The notes beneath the pieces are model-generated. The model did no database searches. It was not told the DNA's origin and was given only the letters and a program-made list of their open reading frames with translations. A DNA stretch of 64,000 nucleotides, taken from contig CAZXDL010000001.1 of assembly GCA_964639505.1 (NCBI GenBank), positions 106,847-170,846 on the forward strand, read 5' to 3'. This DNA is from CAZXDL01 sp964639505 (GTDB taxonomy: Bacteria > Patescibacteriota > Saccharimonadia > Saccharimonadales > UBA4665). Positions 51,574-60,329 of the stretch are shown piece by piece. Numbering within the stretch: the stretch's first letter is position 1; the number at the start of each line of letters is the position of its first letter. The position numbers and the translations under genes were made by a program.

Positions 51574-52311
51574 GTTATCAGGCTGATGACCATTCTGAAC
51601 GTGTATGTAATCTACTTCAAGCTGAACTGTTCTCTCGATAATCCATCGAAAAGCGTCTAAAGCAAACTCTGGATCGAGCTCATATTGTTCGGCAATTCGA
51701 GAAACTTTATCAAGCAGTAATCCTTCTCTAACTTTGTCACGTAATTTTGACTCAATTTCTTCATCGCTTTCACATTCAAAGATTGTTTGATCCTGTCGAC
51801 CTTTGATATCTGCTACATGCCTGCCAACATTAATTCTCTCGTGAATCATTTGAATTAGGTCAGCATCTACATAGGCTGTTTCACCATAGTGTTTGGGATC
51901 ATCTCCCGGCTCAGTATGCTTTTTAACGAGATCAGTGTAGAAAGGGATCAAGTCGTTGCTACTATTTAAGTTCTCGCTTAAGATGACACCCCCATCACTT
52001 ACGGACTCCTGTGGAGCACTTACGACGCTGGGAGTGGGTAAGTTATGTCCGAATACAGGGTATTGGTCACTATCGTCGTATCTGCCGAGAGAGGCGTGAT
52101 ATGACTCTAGACCGTCAATTGCGAATTCAACTAAAGAAGTTCCTTCGTGCCCAACAATTGGAACTCCGTCAGGAACGTATATTTCGCCATTAAACGTAAA
52201 CCTTGATCTGTCTTTAAGTCGGCTAGTAATGCGACCAGTCATCTGATCTAGCTTAATCCGCAGATCATTAAGTTCGGGAATGTTAATTTCTCCCTGTTCA
52301 GGCTCGCTCAT
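51562..52311 (-). CDS. Chorismate-mutase-like (AroQ-type) helical protein
   Basis: The product is about 249 residues. Two regions resemble AroQ helix 1: ELNDLRIKLDQMTGRITSRLKDRSRF at the N-terminus and ADLIQMIHERINVGRHVADIKGRQD at about 160. The C-terminus (RIAEQYELDPEFALDAFRWIIERTVQLE) matches the last AroQ helix. The central insertion of about 110 residues is unusual. The family converts chorismate to prephenate; activity is uncertain here. ATG at 52311 has TATAAT 6 nt upstream. It converges on the TrpRS gene with a 12-nt overlap. Confidence 0.5.
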   Translation of the reverse strand: MSEPEQGEINIPELNDLRIKLDQMTGRITSRLKDRSRFTFNGEIYVPDGVPIVGHEGTSLVEFAIDGLESYHASLGRYDDSDQYPVFGHNLPTPSVVSAPQESVSDGGVILSENLNSSNDLIPFYTDLVKKHTEPGDDPKHYGETAYVDADLIQMIHERINVGRHVADIKGRQDQTIFECESDEEIESKLRDKVREGLLLDKVSRIAEQYELDPEFALDAFRWIIERTVQLEVDYIHVQNGHQPDNLTA

Positions 52312-52317
52312 GGGCAT

Positions 52318-52347
52318 ATTATATAACATTTTTGATGAAACATACAA
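52318..52347 (-). promoter_or_regulatory. Promoter of the chorismate-mutase-like gene (TTGTAT-18-TATAAT)
   Basis: On the minus strand TTGTAT (52347-52342) and TATAAT (52323-52318) are 18 nt apart, with the ATG 6 nt further on. It lies just inside the right 63-bp repeat. Confidence 0.55.
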
Positions 52348-52365
52348 AGTCACTGTAATTTCCTC

Positions 52366-52428
52366 CTACAGTGTCTCATTTGTCTCGTTTGCCTCTATAG
52401 AAAGGTTCGAGACCGGGATGCTGAGCCA
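52366..52428 (+). repeat. 63-bp imperfect direct repeat, right copy
   Basis: Same orientation and 79% identity to 44748-44810, without gaps. Together the two copies bracket the TrpR cluster. See the left copy for the coding remnant. Confidence 0.8.
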
Positions 52429-52431
52429 GAC

Positions 52432-52460
52432 TTGTCAAATATCACTTTTTGTGATATATT
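52432..52460 (+). promoter_or_regulatory. Promoter with palindromic operator before the 52470 gene
   Basis: TTGTCA (52432-52437) and TATATT (52455-52460) have a 17-nt spacer containing TATCAC-TTTTT-GTGATA (52440-52456). The palindrome covers the space up to the -10, a repressor-type position. The binding protein is unknown. Confidence 0.6.
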
Positions 52461-52469
52461 ATATTTATC

Positions 52470-53234
52470 ATGAAGCTCGGTGATTTCAACCGCCCGTTAG
52501 GCGACAACTTGTATTTTGCCGCACATGCTGAGGCACTTGAGCCTGCTGTTAGGCTCCAAACGCTGGAAGGGGCTGAAAACTTTGCAGTTCAAAGGCTCGC
52601 ACTTGGTGCGAATACTGATACAAATAGCGAAGCTCAGATGAGACTTACGGCCAATATGTGGCTGGCCTTCATGCCAAGTTTGCGAGTTACAGCTGCAGGG
52701 TTGCCACATCATGCAGATGTTGCCGATGAGGTTCTCGATAACTTACGCCCTCTCCTAGATCAGACAGTAATCGAAAATACAAAATCCGCACGCGGTAGTG
52801 GCCTTGCATATAAGGTCGAAGGACAGATTGCAGAGATGGCAGTGTTAGGCACGCTTTTATGGGGTCACTCTAATCTTGCCGACAGAGCAAGCAGGAGTGT
52901 TTTACCTGCCACATCACAACAGGATCGCAGCAGCCCAAAAAAAAGATTATCAGAAGGATTTGATATACAGCTTGCTACACCCCATCGGATTATTCCTATA
53001 CAGGTGAAAGCTTCCTCCCGAGAAATTGAAAAACGATTAAAGCGACGGCTTCCTCCTACTAACCAATATAGACGAGGAATTGTGACGTTATATGTATCAA
53101 GATTGATACCGGACCACATGAACTACCCCGCTCAAATGCTAGCAGATGCTGTAATTAGAGGGGATGAGGCTGTCCTTACAGAAGCAAATCATTTGATTGA
53201 TAAGTCCATCATAAAAAGCTCGCAAGTATCTTAA
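52470..53234 (+). CDS. Hypothetical protein with possible PD-(D/E)XK-like motif
   Basis: This 254-residue soluble protein has a helical N-terminal half, then KVEGQIAEMAVL (E118) and EGFDIQLATPHRIIPIQVKAS (D165, Q178, K180). The E...D-x12-QxK arrangement resembles PD-(D/E)XK nucleases that use QxK. The call is weak because the fold cannot be verified by eye. It follows the right 63-bp repeat and has its own operator-bearing promoter. Confidence 0.55.
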   Translation: MKLGDFNRPLGDNLYFAAHAEALEPAVRLQTLEGAENFAVQRLALGANTDTNSEAQMRLTANMWLAFMPSLRVTAAGLPHHADVADEVLDNLRPLLDQTVIENTKSARGSGLAYKVEGQIAEMAVLGTLLWGHSNLADRASRSVLPATSQQDRSSPKKRLSEGFDIQLATPHRIIPIQVKASSREIEKRLKRRLPPTNQYRRGIVTLYVSRLIPDHMNYPAQMLADAVIRGDEAVLTEANHLIDKSIIKSSQVS

Positions 53235-53374
53235 TACAGCGCTTAGTTAAGAGCTATAAGGGGATCTAGACGGTAATTTTGGCGCGAGCAAGCTTTTTAT
53301 GGCCAGCGTTTTTTTCATTCTTAGCTCGTTTGCGCTTAGTGTTGCCGGAAAGTACCTTAACGGCAAATCATAAC
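53235..53374. other. Intergenic stretch with a start-less basic reading frame on the minus strand
   Basis: No complete gene is seen. On the minus strand a frame between two stops reads KVLSGNTKRKRAKN and EKNAGHKKLARAKITV with no ATG, GTG or TTG. It may be a decayed small basic protein or chance. Confidence 0.3.
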
Positions 53375-53629
53375 TTAATTAATTTCATCGATAATTGGTA
53401 GGGCTTCGGCTGGGATGTTAAGGGCGCGAGCAAGTCTTTCGATCTGCTGAAATTTGCAATATTTAATTGGCGCACCGTTTCGGTTATAAATTCGATAATA
53501 GTATGGGTAGTGAATCGTCTCACCCTTAAAGTTCTTAGCTGAGGTCGGCTGATCGATTCGTTTTATTACCCAGCCCGCAGGCTCTTGATCGATGATACGT
53601 TTAATTTTAGCGTAATGGTTAAAAGCCAT
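53375..53629 (-). CDS. Small hypothetical protein
   Basis: This 84-residue basic protein is rich in Tyr, Ile and Arg (YPYYYRIYNRNGAPIKYCKFQQIERLARAL). No motif is recognised. It lies 5 nt downstream of the YdeI-like gene on the same strand and is probably co-transcribed with it. Confidence 0.5.
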   Translation of the reverse strand: MAFNHYAKIKRIIDQEPAGWVIKRIDQPTSAKNFKGETIHYPYYYRIYNRNGAPIKYCKFQQIERLARALNIPAEALPIIDEIN

Positions 53630-53634
53630 ACGTC

Positions 53635-53901
53635 TCAGCGTTTATTTTTTTGACGGTGGTCGCAGCCCATCCAACAACATGGTCTTCGTTTGCCCTCGTT
53701 GAGCTCAGATACAGTTCGTTCGACATGATTTCGTCTTGTTTCCGGTTTCTTACACGAGACTGTCCAGCAGATCCATTCGTTTCGAGCTAGCGGCGTGAGA
53801 TCTTCCCATCGCTCAAGTGCAGATTCGTCTGAGACTAGGGCTTTTTGCAAATCCGTCGGTAGATCATGTACTACTCCGGAGGCAATCGTCTTAGTTTGCA
53901 T
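53635..53901 (-). CDS. YdeI/OmpD-associated-like small protein
   Basis: This 88-residue protein resembles the C-terminal half of YdeI-family proteins: DLPTDLQKALVSDESALERWEDLTPLARNEWICWT and KKPETRRNHVERTVSELNEGKRRPCCW. The family has been linked to resistance to antimicrobial peptides, but the role is not settled. A Cys/Trp-rich end (CCWMGCDH) is notable. Lacks the N-terminal DUF1801-like domain seen in longer members. Confidence 0.8.
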   Translation of the reverse strand: MQTKTIASGVVHDLPTDLQKALVSDESALERWEDLTPLARNEWICWTVSCKKPETRRNHVERTVSELNEGKRRPCCWMGCDHRQKNKR

Positions 53902-54011
53902 ATACCATATAATACACCTCAGTAGTGGTTTACTTATATGTGGAATTTAGTAATTATTCGTATAGCTAGAGCTTATATTTAAGAATAGTATTATGAGAAT
54001 AAGGAGGAATT

Positions 54012-54464
54012 ATGTCGCAAAAAATTACACCGAATCTATGGTTTGACGGGAATGCTAAGGAAGCCGTGGATTTTTATGTTTCGGTATTTCCCGACGGCAA
54101 AATCATCAATACCTCATACTACCCAAATGAGGGTTTAGCTGATTTTCAGAAAGAAATGGCTGGCAAGGAATTAACCGTTGAGTTCGAATTAGGTGGTATG
54201 AGTTTCGTGGCAATTAACGCCGGTCCAGAATTTAAATTTAACGAATCAGTGTCTTTTTCGGTTGCCTGTAAAGATCAAGAAGAAATTGATTACTTTTGGA
54301 GCAAACTTTCAGCCGTACCAGAGTCTGAACAATGTGGTTGGTGCAAGGATAAATATGGACTAAGCTGGCAGATTGTGCCAGCCAATATGGCCGATCTAAT
54401 GAAAAAACCGGACGCCTTTAAAAACATGATGCAAATGCATAAGATCGAAATCGACAAATTTTAG
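54012..54464 (+). CDS. VOC-family (PhnB/glyoxalase-like) protein
   Basis: The product is 150 residues with two beta-alpha-beta-beta-beta modules: ITPNLWFDGNAKEAVDFYVSVFPDGKI, FVAINAGPEFKFNESVSFSVAC and GLSWQIVPANM. It matches the PhnB/3-demethylubiquinone-methyltransferase-like domain, usually of unknown substrate. AAGGAGG stands before the ATG. It stands alone on its strand. Confidence 0.9.
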   Translation: MSQKITPNLWFDGNAKEAVDFYVSVFPDGKIINTSYYPNEGLADFQKEMAGKELTVEFELGGMSFVAINAGPEFKFNESVSFSVACKDQEEIDYFWSKLSAVPESEQCGWCKDKYGLSWQIVPANMADLMKKPDAFKNMMQMHKIEIDKF

Positions 54465-54523
54465 CTCAGCCGCCGCATTAAAAACGCAAAAACGCTAACG
54501 CTTATCTCTGATATCATATAAGT

Positions 54524-55869
54524 GTGGGTACTCAAGACGAAAAAAGTGTATTAACGGTCAATGCAGGATCATCAAGCATTAAGGTTAGGCTATACGACCT
54601 TGGCTCGCTAAAGCCTCGCCTCCAAATAAAAGCTACAAATATCGGCCAGCCGAAGCCGATGATTTTTTTTGATAATGGGCCGAAACAAAATATCACTGCC
54701 GAGACACATGCCCAAGCATTTCAAGAAATTTTAAAGATACTACATCAACGGTTGGATCCTCAAGATTTGGTCGCAATAGGCCACCGGCTTGTGCATGGAG
54801 GGCCTGACTTCACTGAGCCTGCTATTATATCTACTTCTCTTATTAGTTCATTAAAAAAATTAGCGACTTACGATCCTGAACACACACCAAATGCTCTACA
54901 AATCATAGAGTCTTCATTAGCTGGATATCCTAATGCAGCACAGATAGCGTGTTTTGACACCGCTTTTTTTAAGGATTTGCCAAGTGTAGCAAAATTGCTT
55001 CCCATACCCAGAAAGTACGCAGATCTAGGCCTGCGACGTTATGGTTTTCATGGCCTATCGTATAGCTTTATCCTTGAGGAATTTGGTCGACNNNNNNNNN
55101 NNNNNNNNNNNNNNNNNNNNNNNNNNNNNNNNNNNNNNNNNNNNNNNNNNNNNNNNNNNNNNNNNNNNNNNNNNNNNNNNNNNNNNNNNNNCGTTATGGT
55201 TTTCATGGCCTATCGTATAGCTTTATCCTTGAGGAATTTGGTCGACAAGCAGGCGATGCTGCCGCTCACGGTCGGGTAATAGTTGCTCATCTTGGCAGTG
55301 GCTCAAGTCTAAGCGCAATCCATAATGGTAAGCCTGTAGACACGACTATGTCTTTTACGACGGCATCGGGCATACCTATGAGTACACGTTCAGGCGACAT
55401 TGATCCTGGCATATTTGATTTTTTGCAACGCGAAGCCGGACAATCCATTCATGACACCACTCGTATGCTTCATTTCGAATCTGGGATGCTGGGCCTATCT
55501 GGCAGCTCTAGTGACATGGAGCAACTAATTCAGGGTGCTGGTCACAATCAAGACTCCAATGACGCTGTGATGCTTTTTTGCTATTACGTTAAAAAAGCCA
55601 TTGGCAGTCTAAGCGCTGCACTCGGCGGTGTTGACTCATTGATTTTTACTGGTGGCATAGGAGAAAACGCGCCATTAATACGTCAAGCCGTCTGTACTAA
55701 CTTAGACCATCTTGGTATCAAGCTCAACGAGGATCTTAACAAAGCCGGCGACTTCCTAATTTCGTCCAATGACAGTAGGGTCGGAGTTCATGTAATTAAG
55801 ACAGATGAGGAGCAAATCATTGCCCGACAAACAAAAGGTTTAATTAGTGGCCAACGGGGCGCGGTATGA
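54524..55869 (+). CDS. ackA: Acetate kinase, interrupted only by a scaffold gap
   Basis: N-terminal motifs are VLTVNAGSSSIKVRLYD, GHRLVHGG and ACFDTAFFKDLP; after the gap, VIVAHLGSGSSLSAIHNGKP, MGLSTRSGDIDPG-like STRSGDIDPG and FTGGIGENAPLIR. The gene is split by 100 N (55092-55191) flanked by identical 55-bp copies. Removing the Ns and one copy deletes 155 bases, restores one frame and gives 396 residues, a normal AckA length. It makes acetate and ATP from acetyl phosphate supplied by phosphoketolase, whose start overlaps its stop (ATGA). Start is GTG at 54524. Confidence 0.93.
55037..55246 (+). other. Assembly gap (100 N) with duplicated 55-bp flanks
   Basis: Bases 55037-55091 and 55192-55246 are identical and the Ns lie between them. 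Fixed-length Ns and equal ends suggest two contigs that overlap by 55 bp but were scaffolded instead of merged. Confidence 0.95.
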
Positions 55870-58226
55870 GCGAACAACCATTAAGCCCTGACATGCTTGA
55901 TAAAATCGACGCCTATTGGAGAGCAGCAAACTACCTATCTGTTGGGCAAATATATTTACGCGATAATCCTCTCCTTAAACGGCCGCTGGAGATAAATGAC
56001 ATAAAAAAACTTTTGCTTGGTCACTGGGGTACCACGCCAGGACAAAACTTTATCTATGTGCATTTAAACCGGGTTATTCGCGAGCACGATTTAAACATGT
56101 TCTATATTTCTGGGCCGGGGCATGGTGGACCAGCTATCGTTGGCAATGTTTATTTAGAGGGCACGTTTAGCGAGTATTATCCAACAGTCACTCAAGACGA
56201 AGCAGGTATGAAAAAACTTTTTCAAATGTTTTCTTTTCCTGGTGGTTTATCTAGTCATGTTTCACCACAAATTCCTGGTTCGCTACACGAAGGAGGTGAA
56301 CTGGGCTATTCGCTAAGTCATGCCTACGGCGCAGTTTTTGATAATCCAGATCTGATTGCAGCCTGTGTGGTTGGCGACGGGGAGGCTGAGACAGGACCGC
56401 TAGCCACCGCTTGGCATTCAAACAAATTTATTAACCCAAAGACCGACGGCGCTGTCTTGCCTATTTTGCATCTTAATGGCTATAAGATTAGTAATCCTAC
56501 GCTTCTGGCTAGGATTGAACATGAGGAGTTAGAGCAGTTATTCCGTGGCTACGGCTATACTCCATATTTCGTCGAAGGCGACGATCCAAAGACTATGCAT
56601 CAACTAATGGCAAGTAAGCTGGACAGTGCTGTTGCTGATATAAAAGAAATTCAGAATCGTGCCCGTAGTCATGATGACTTAACTCGACCGCGCTGGCCGA
56701 TCATTATCCTAAGTTCGCCCAAGGGATGGACCGGACCTAAACAAATAGACGGGCTACCAAACGAAAAAAGTTTCCGATCTCATCAGGTACCTTTTTTGGT
56801 AGATGAAACTCACGAGCAAAACCTTGGCCTGCTAGAAGACTGGTTGCGCAGCTATCATCCAGAAGAGCTATTTGATGAAATCGGTCGTTTACAGGCACCT
56901 ATTTCAGAGCTAATTCCTAAAGAAGAACGTCGTATGGGCGCTAACGTTCATACCAACGGCGGTACTTTACTACGCGAGCTCCAGCTGCCCGAATTCCGTG
57001 ATTACAGTGTTGAGGTGCCGTATCGAAGTATTGGCAATATCGGCAATACTCATGCTCTTGGTCCGTACCTGCGCGACGTCATTAAATTAAATCAGAGTAG
57101 CCGTAACTTTAGGATTTTTGGCCCAGATGAAACTATGTCCAACCGTCTGGAAGCCGTCTTTGAAACAACAAACCGGCAATGGAACGCTCGTGTTGTCGAA
57201 GGCGATGAATTTTTGGACAATGATGGCGCCGTTTTAGATTCCATGTTAAGCGAGCACCAATCTCAAGGCTGGCTAGAAGGCTACCTGTTGACAGGCCGGC
57301 ACGGCATCTTCCACAGCTACGAAGCATTCATCCGTATTGTTGACTCGATGGTTAACCAGCACGCAAAGTGGATTAAAATGTCGTCTGAGCTGGCTTGGCG
57401 CAAGGATATTTCATCTTTAAATTACCTACTAACCTCACATGTTTGGCGCCAAGACCATAATGGTTTCACTCATCAGGATCCTGGCTTTATCGACCATCTC
57501 GTCAATAAAAAATCGGATATTGTACGCATTTACTTGCCACCGGACGCCAATTGCTTATTGTCAGTCATGGATCATTGTTTGCGAAGTCGCAACTATATTA
57601 ACTTGACCATCACGGGGAAGCATGACAGCCCGCAATGGTTAAACATGGAGGAGGCTATTGAACATTGCTCCAGTGGGATTAGCGTCTGGGAATGGGCTAG
57701 TAACGACAACGGAGAAGAGCCAGATGTAGTTATGGCCTGCGCAGGAGATGTCCCAACTCTCGAAACCCTAGCAGCAGTGTCTATCCTAAGATCAAGACTA
57801 CCAGAGCTTAAAATAAGAGTTGTTAATGTTGTCGACCTCATGCGATTGGAGCCCAATACCGAGCATCCGCATGGCTTAAGCGATCCTGAGTATGACGAGC
57901 TTTTCACCCGTGACAAAGAGATCATATTTGCGTTTCATGGTTACCCATGGCTGATACATCGCCTAACTTATCGCCGTCCAAACCGCAACTTGCATGTACG
58001 TGGCTACAAAGAAGAGGGAACGATTACTACAGCATTTGACATGACTGTCCGCAATGACATGGATCGATTCCATCTAGTAATGGATGTAATAGCGCGACTT
58101 AAATTATCTGATGATACCGCGACGAAACTCCGCGAAGATATGGAAAAAAAGCTTGTCGAACACTCAAACTACATCGATGAGCACGGGATAGATATGCCTG
58201 AGATACGTAATTGGAAATGGAGTTAA
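55866..58226 (+). CDS. xfp: Xylulose-5-phosphate/fructose-6-phosphate phosphoketolase
   Basis: The product is 786 residues, typical length. TPP-binding and active-site motifs: YISGPGHGGPAIVGNVYLEGTFSEYYP, GGLSSHVSPQIPGSLHEGGELGYSLSHAYG, VGDGEAETGP, GRHGIFHSYEAF and the C-terminal HGYPWLIHRLTYRR with NLHVRGYKEEGTITTAFDM. It splits xylulose-5-P (and often fructose-6-P) into acetyl phosphate and a shorter sugar phosphate. With acetate kinase in the same operon it forms a bifid-shunt ATP route. Confidence 0.97.
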   Translation: MSEQPLSPDMLDKIDAYWRAANYLSVGQIYLRDNPLLKRPLEINDIKKLLLGHWGTTPGQNFIYVHLNRVIREHDLNMFYISGPGHGGPAIVGNVYLEGTFSEYYPTVTQDEAGMKKLFQMFSFPGGLSSHVSPQIPGSLHEGGELGYSLSHAYGAVFDNPDLIAACVVGDGEAETGPLATAWHSNKFINPKTDGAVLPILHLNGYKISNPTLLARIEHEELEQLFRGYGYTPYFVEGDDPKTMHQLMASKLDSAVADIKEIQNRARSHDDLTRPRWPIIILSSPKGWTGPKQIDGLPNEKSFRSHQVPFLVDETHEQNLGLLEDWLRSYHPEELFDEIGRLQAPISELIPKEERRMGANVHTNGGTLLRELQLPEFRDYSVEVPYRSIGNIGNTHALGPYLRDVIKLNQSSRNFRIFGPDETMSNRLEAVFETTNRQWNARVVEGDEFLDNDGAVLDSMLSEHQSQGWLEGYLLTGRHGIFHSYEAFIRIVDSMVNQHAKWIKMSSELAWRKDISSLNYLLTSHVWRQDHNGFTHQDPGFIDHLVNKKSDIVRIYLPPDANCLLSVMDHCLRSRNYINLTITGKHDSPQWLNMEEAIEHCSSGISVWEWASNDNGEEPDVVMACAGDVPTLETLAAVSILRSRLPELKIRVVNVVDLMRLEPNTEHPHGLSDPEYDELFTRDKEIIFAFHGYPWLIHRLTYRRPNRNLHVRGYKEEGTITTAFDMTVRNDMDRFHLVMDVIARLKLSDDTATKLREDMEKKLVEHSNYIDEHGIDMPEIRNWKWS

Positions 58227-58289
58227 CTAGCCAGTCCATCCTTCATTCTAGGTTTATCGCGTCGTCTTTTGCGTGTATCCTACTGTGAG

Positions 58290-60329
58290 ATGAAAAATTC
58301 GCTTAAAGTTACGCCACTGCAGTATGTTGCTTACGCAATCATTAGTTCGGTGGTGCTAACATTTATCCTGCAGGGTTTTACGTCGATAAAGGTCGATAGC
58401 TGGGCAAGTGCTCTGGCTGGAATTGTACTCGTGCAGATACTGCAAATTATTTTGCAGCCGGTTTTTTCTTTAGTCGCGAAGATCTTTGGCTTGCTAGGGA
58501 TACTGTTTGTCAGTTTCTTTGGCTTTTCGGTTGTTGTTTGGCTTGCTCTCGAGATTGTCCCCGGCATCCAAAACGTGAGTTTCACTAGCAGCTTGGTTGC
58601 TTCGTGGATTTATGCCGCGGTTGTGGCGTTACTGCAATGGGTAATACTAGCCCAGTCAGATGATTTCTTTTTGCGACAAACCTTAAAAGGCGCACGCAAT
58701 AAAGATCAGGTAAAAACAGATGTTCCAGGTTTTGTGTTCGTCCAGTTTGATGGTGTTTCCGGTCCGGTTTTCGAGTGGCAGCTTAATGCTGGCAATCTAC
58801 CTAATATTAAGCGACTGATTGATGCTGAAGGATACACTTTTGAGAGTTGGCATACCCAGATACCTTCAACAACACCAGCCTCACAGGCAGGGATATTGCT
58901 TGGTTCGCACCGGGGCATACCGGCTTTTCGCTGGTACGAACGCAAAACCGATCAGCTTATCGTCGCGAACCAAACTGCAGGAGCAGCTTTAATAGAAAAG
59001 CGTCTGAGCACAGGCAAGGGCCTGCTTGCTGACGGCGGCACAAGCATCGGTAATCTATTTTCAGGCGATGCGCCAAATAACATAATGGTAATGAGTAAAA
59101 TCTCTGGCGATAGACAGTCTATTAATGCAATGCGTGAATATACAGATTATTTCTCAAGTCTATATGGTTTCATGAGGGTGCTTATTTTGTCCCTAGGTGA
59201 AATGGTGAAAGAAATATATCAGGCACAGCGACAGCGAATCCGAAATGTACAGCCCCGCGTATCTAGAAAGGGAAGCTACATTCTACTGAGAGCCGGTACG
59301 AACGTTTTATTAAGAGATCTTCAGACAACAATCGTCGTCGATCAGATGATGCAAGGCGTAAATTCCATCTACGTAGATTATCTAGATTATGACGAGATCG
59401 CACATCATGCCGGAATTGCTCGCCCAGAAGCTTTGGCGGCTCTAACTGGGCTCGATCATATAGCCGGCGTTTTAAGCAAAGCAAGCAAACTAACTCCAAG
59501 GCCGTATCACGTCGTATTTGTATCAGACCACGGCCAGAGTCAAGGTCAAACATTCAAGCAGCTCAATGGCGGTCAGAGCCTAGAGGCGATTATTGGTAAG
59601 TTGCTTGGCACTAGCTCTGTTAGTTCCTCAACTGCGCCTGTTGAGCAAGAGAGTGTCGCCAGATCTCTACTAGCGCATGAATCTGCCAACAGAGGCATCA
59701 TCGGATCTGCCGCTGAAAGTTTAAGCAAAAAATATCGTCGCAAGACGCTCGAAAAGCCTGTGCTTGAAGCAGCCTCTCCATCTGACGCCGAAATTGTGGT
59801 CACCGGATCCGGAAATTTAGGCAATGTCTGGCTAAAGAAGTTTTCTGCACGGCCTTCGAGAGCACAAATCGACGAATCCTATCCAGGGTTTTTGGATAAA
59901 CTGCTCAAACATAGAGGTATTGGTTTAGTCATTATTCCTGATGGAGAGGATGGCCCAGTATGTATTGATGCTAACGGGCAGCTTAATTTAAAAACTGGGC
60001 GGGTAAAGGGCAAAAATCCACTGAAACTTTATCAAAATATACGCCGCCAAGACCTGCTTGAAGTAGCAACAGACCCTAACGCACCTGACATACAAATAGT
60101 TTCAAGCATGCAGCCGAGTACAAGGGAAGTTCATGCCTTCGAAGAACTTGTTGGTAATCACGGTGGGATTGGCGGCTGGCAGACTGAGGCGATCCTTTTG
60201 CGACCTAAATCTTTAAAGATTTCTAAGCGCTATTATGAAGATGAAAAACTTTACGGCAGCACAACCATACACAGCATTTTTCTTGACTGGCTTGAAAAGG
60301 CCGGCCATCGCAAAAAGATTCAAAAATAA
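58290..60329 (+). CDS. Fusion of 4-TM phage-holin-like domain and alkaline-phosphatase-superfamily domain
   Basis: The product is about 679 residues. Residues 10-125 hold four membrane helices like the Phage_holin_4/DUF360 domain. The rest is a type I phosphodiesterase/phosphatase-superfamily domain: FVFVQFDGVSGPVFEWQ, STTPASQAGILLG (nucleophile Thr region), YVDYLDYDEIAHHAG and VFVSDHGQSQGQTF for metal ligands. It probably cleaves phosphoester or phosphonate bonds of envelope polymers outside the membrane. ATG at 58290 has TATCCT 8 nt upstream; the TTG at 58269 lies upstream of that box. Confidence 0.85.
   Translation: MKNSLKVTPLQYVAYAIISSVVLTFILQGFTSIKVDSWASALAGIVLVQILQIILQPVFSLVAKIFGLLGILFVSFFGFSVVVWLALEIVPGIQNVSFTSSLVASWIYAAVVALLQWVILAQSDDFFLRQTLKGARNKDQVKTDVPGFVFVQFDGVSGPVFEWQLNAGNLPNIKRLIDAEGYTFESWHTQIPSTTPASQAGILLGSHRGIPAFRWYERKTDQLIVANQTAGAALIEKRLSTGKGLLADGGTSIGNLFSGDAPNNIMVMSKISGDRQSINAMREYTDYFSSLYGFMRVLILSLGEMVKEIYQAQRQRIRNVQPRVSRKGSYILLRAGTNVLLRDLQTTIVVDQMMQGVNSIYVDYLDYDEIAHHAGIARPEALAALTGLDHIAGVLSKASKLTPRPYHVVFVSDHGQSQGQTFKQLNGGQSLEAIIGKLLGTSSVSSSTAPVEQESVARSLLAHESANRGIIGSAAESLSKKYRRKTLEKPVLEAASPSDAEIVVTGSGNLGNVWLKKFSARPSRAQIDESYPGFLDKLLKHRGIGLVIIPDGEDGPVCIDANGQLNLKTGRVKGKNPLKLYQNIRRQDLLEVATDPNAPDIQIVSSMQPSTREVHAFEELVGNHGGIGGWQTEAILLRPKSLKISKRYYEDEKLYGSTTIHSIFLDWLEKAGHRKKIQK

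Noticed and set aside
54524..55869. Acetate kinase pseudogene with frameshift
   Set aside because: The frame break is fully explained by 100 Ns plus a duplicated 55-bp end.
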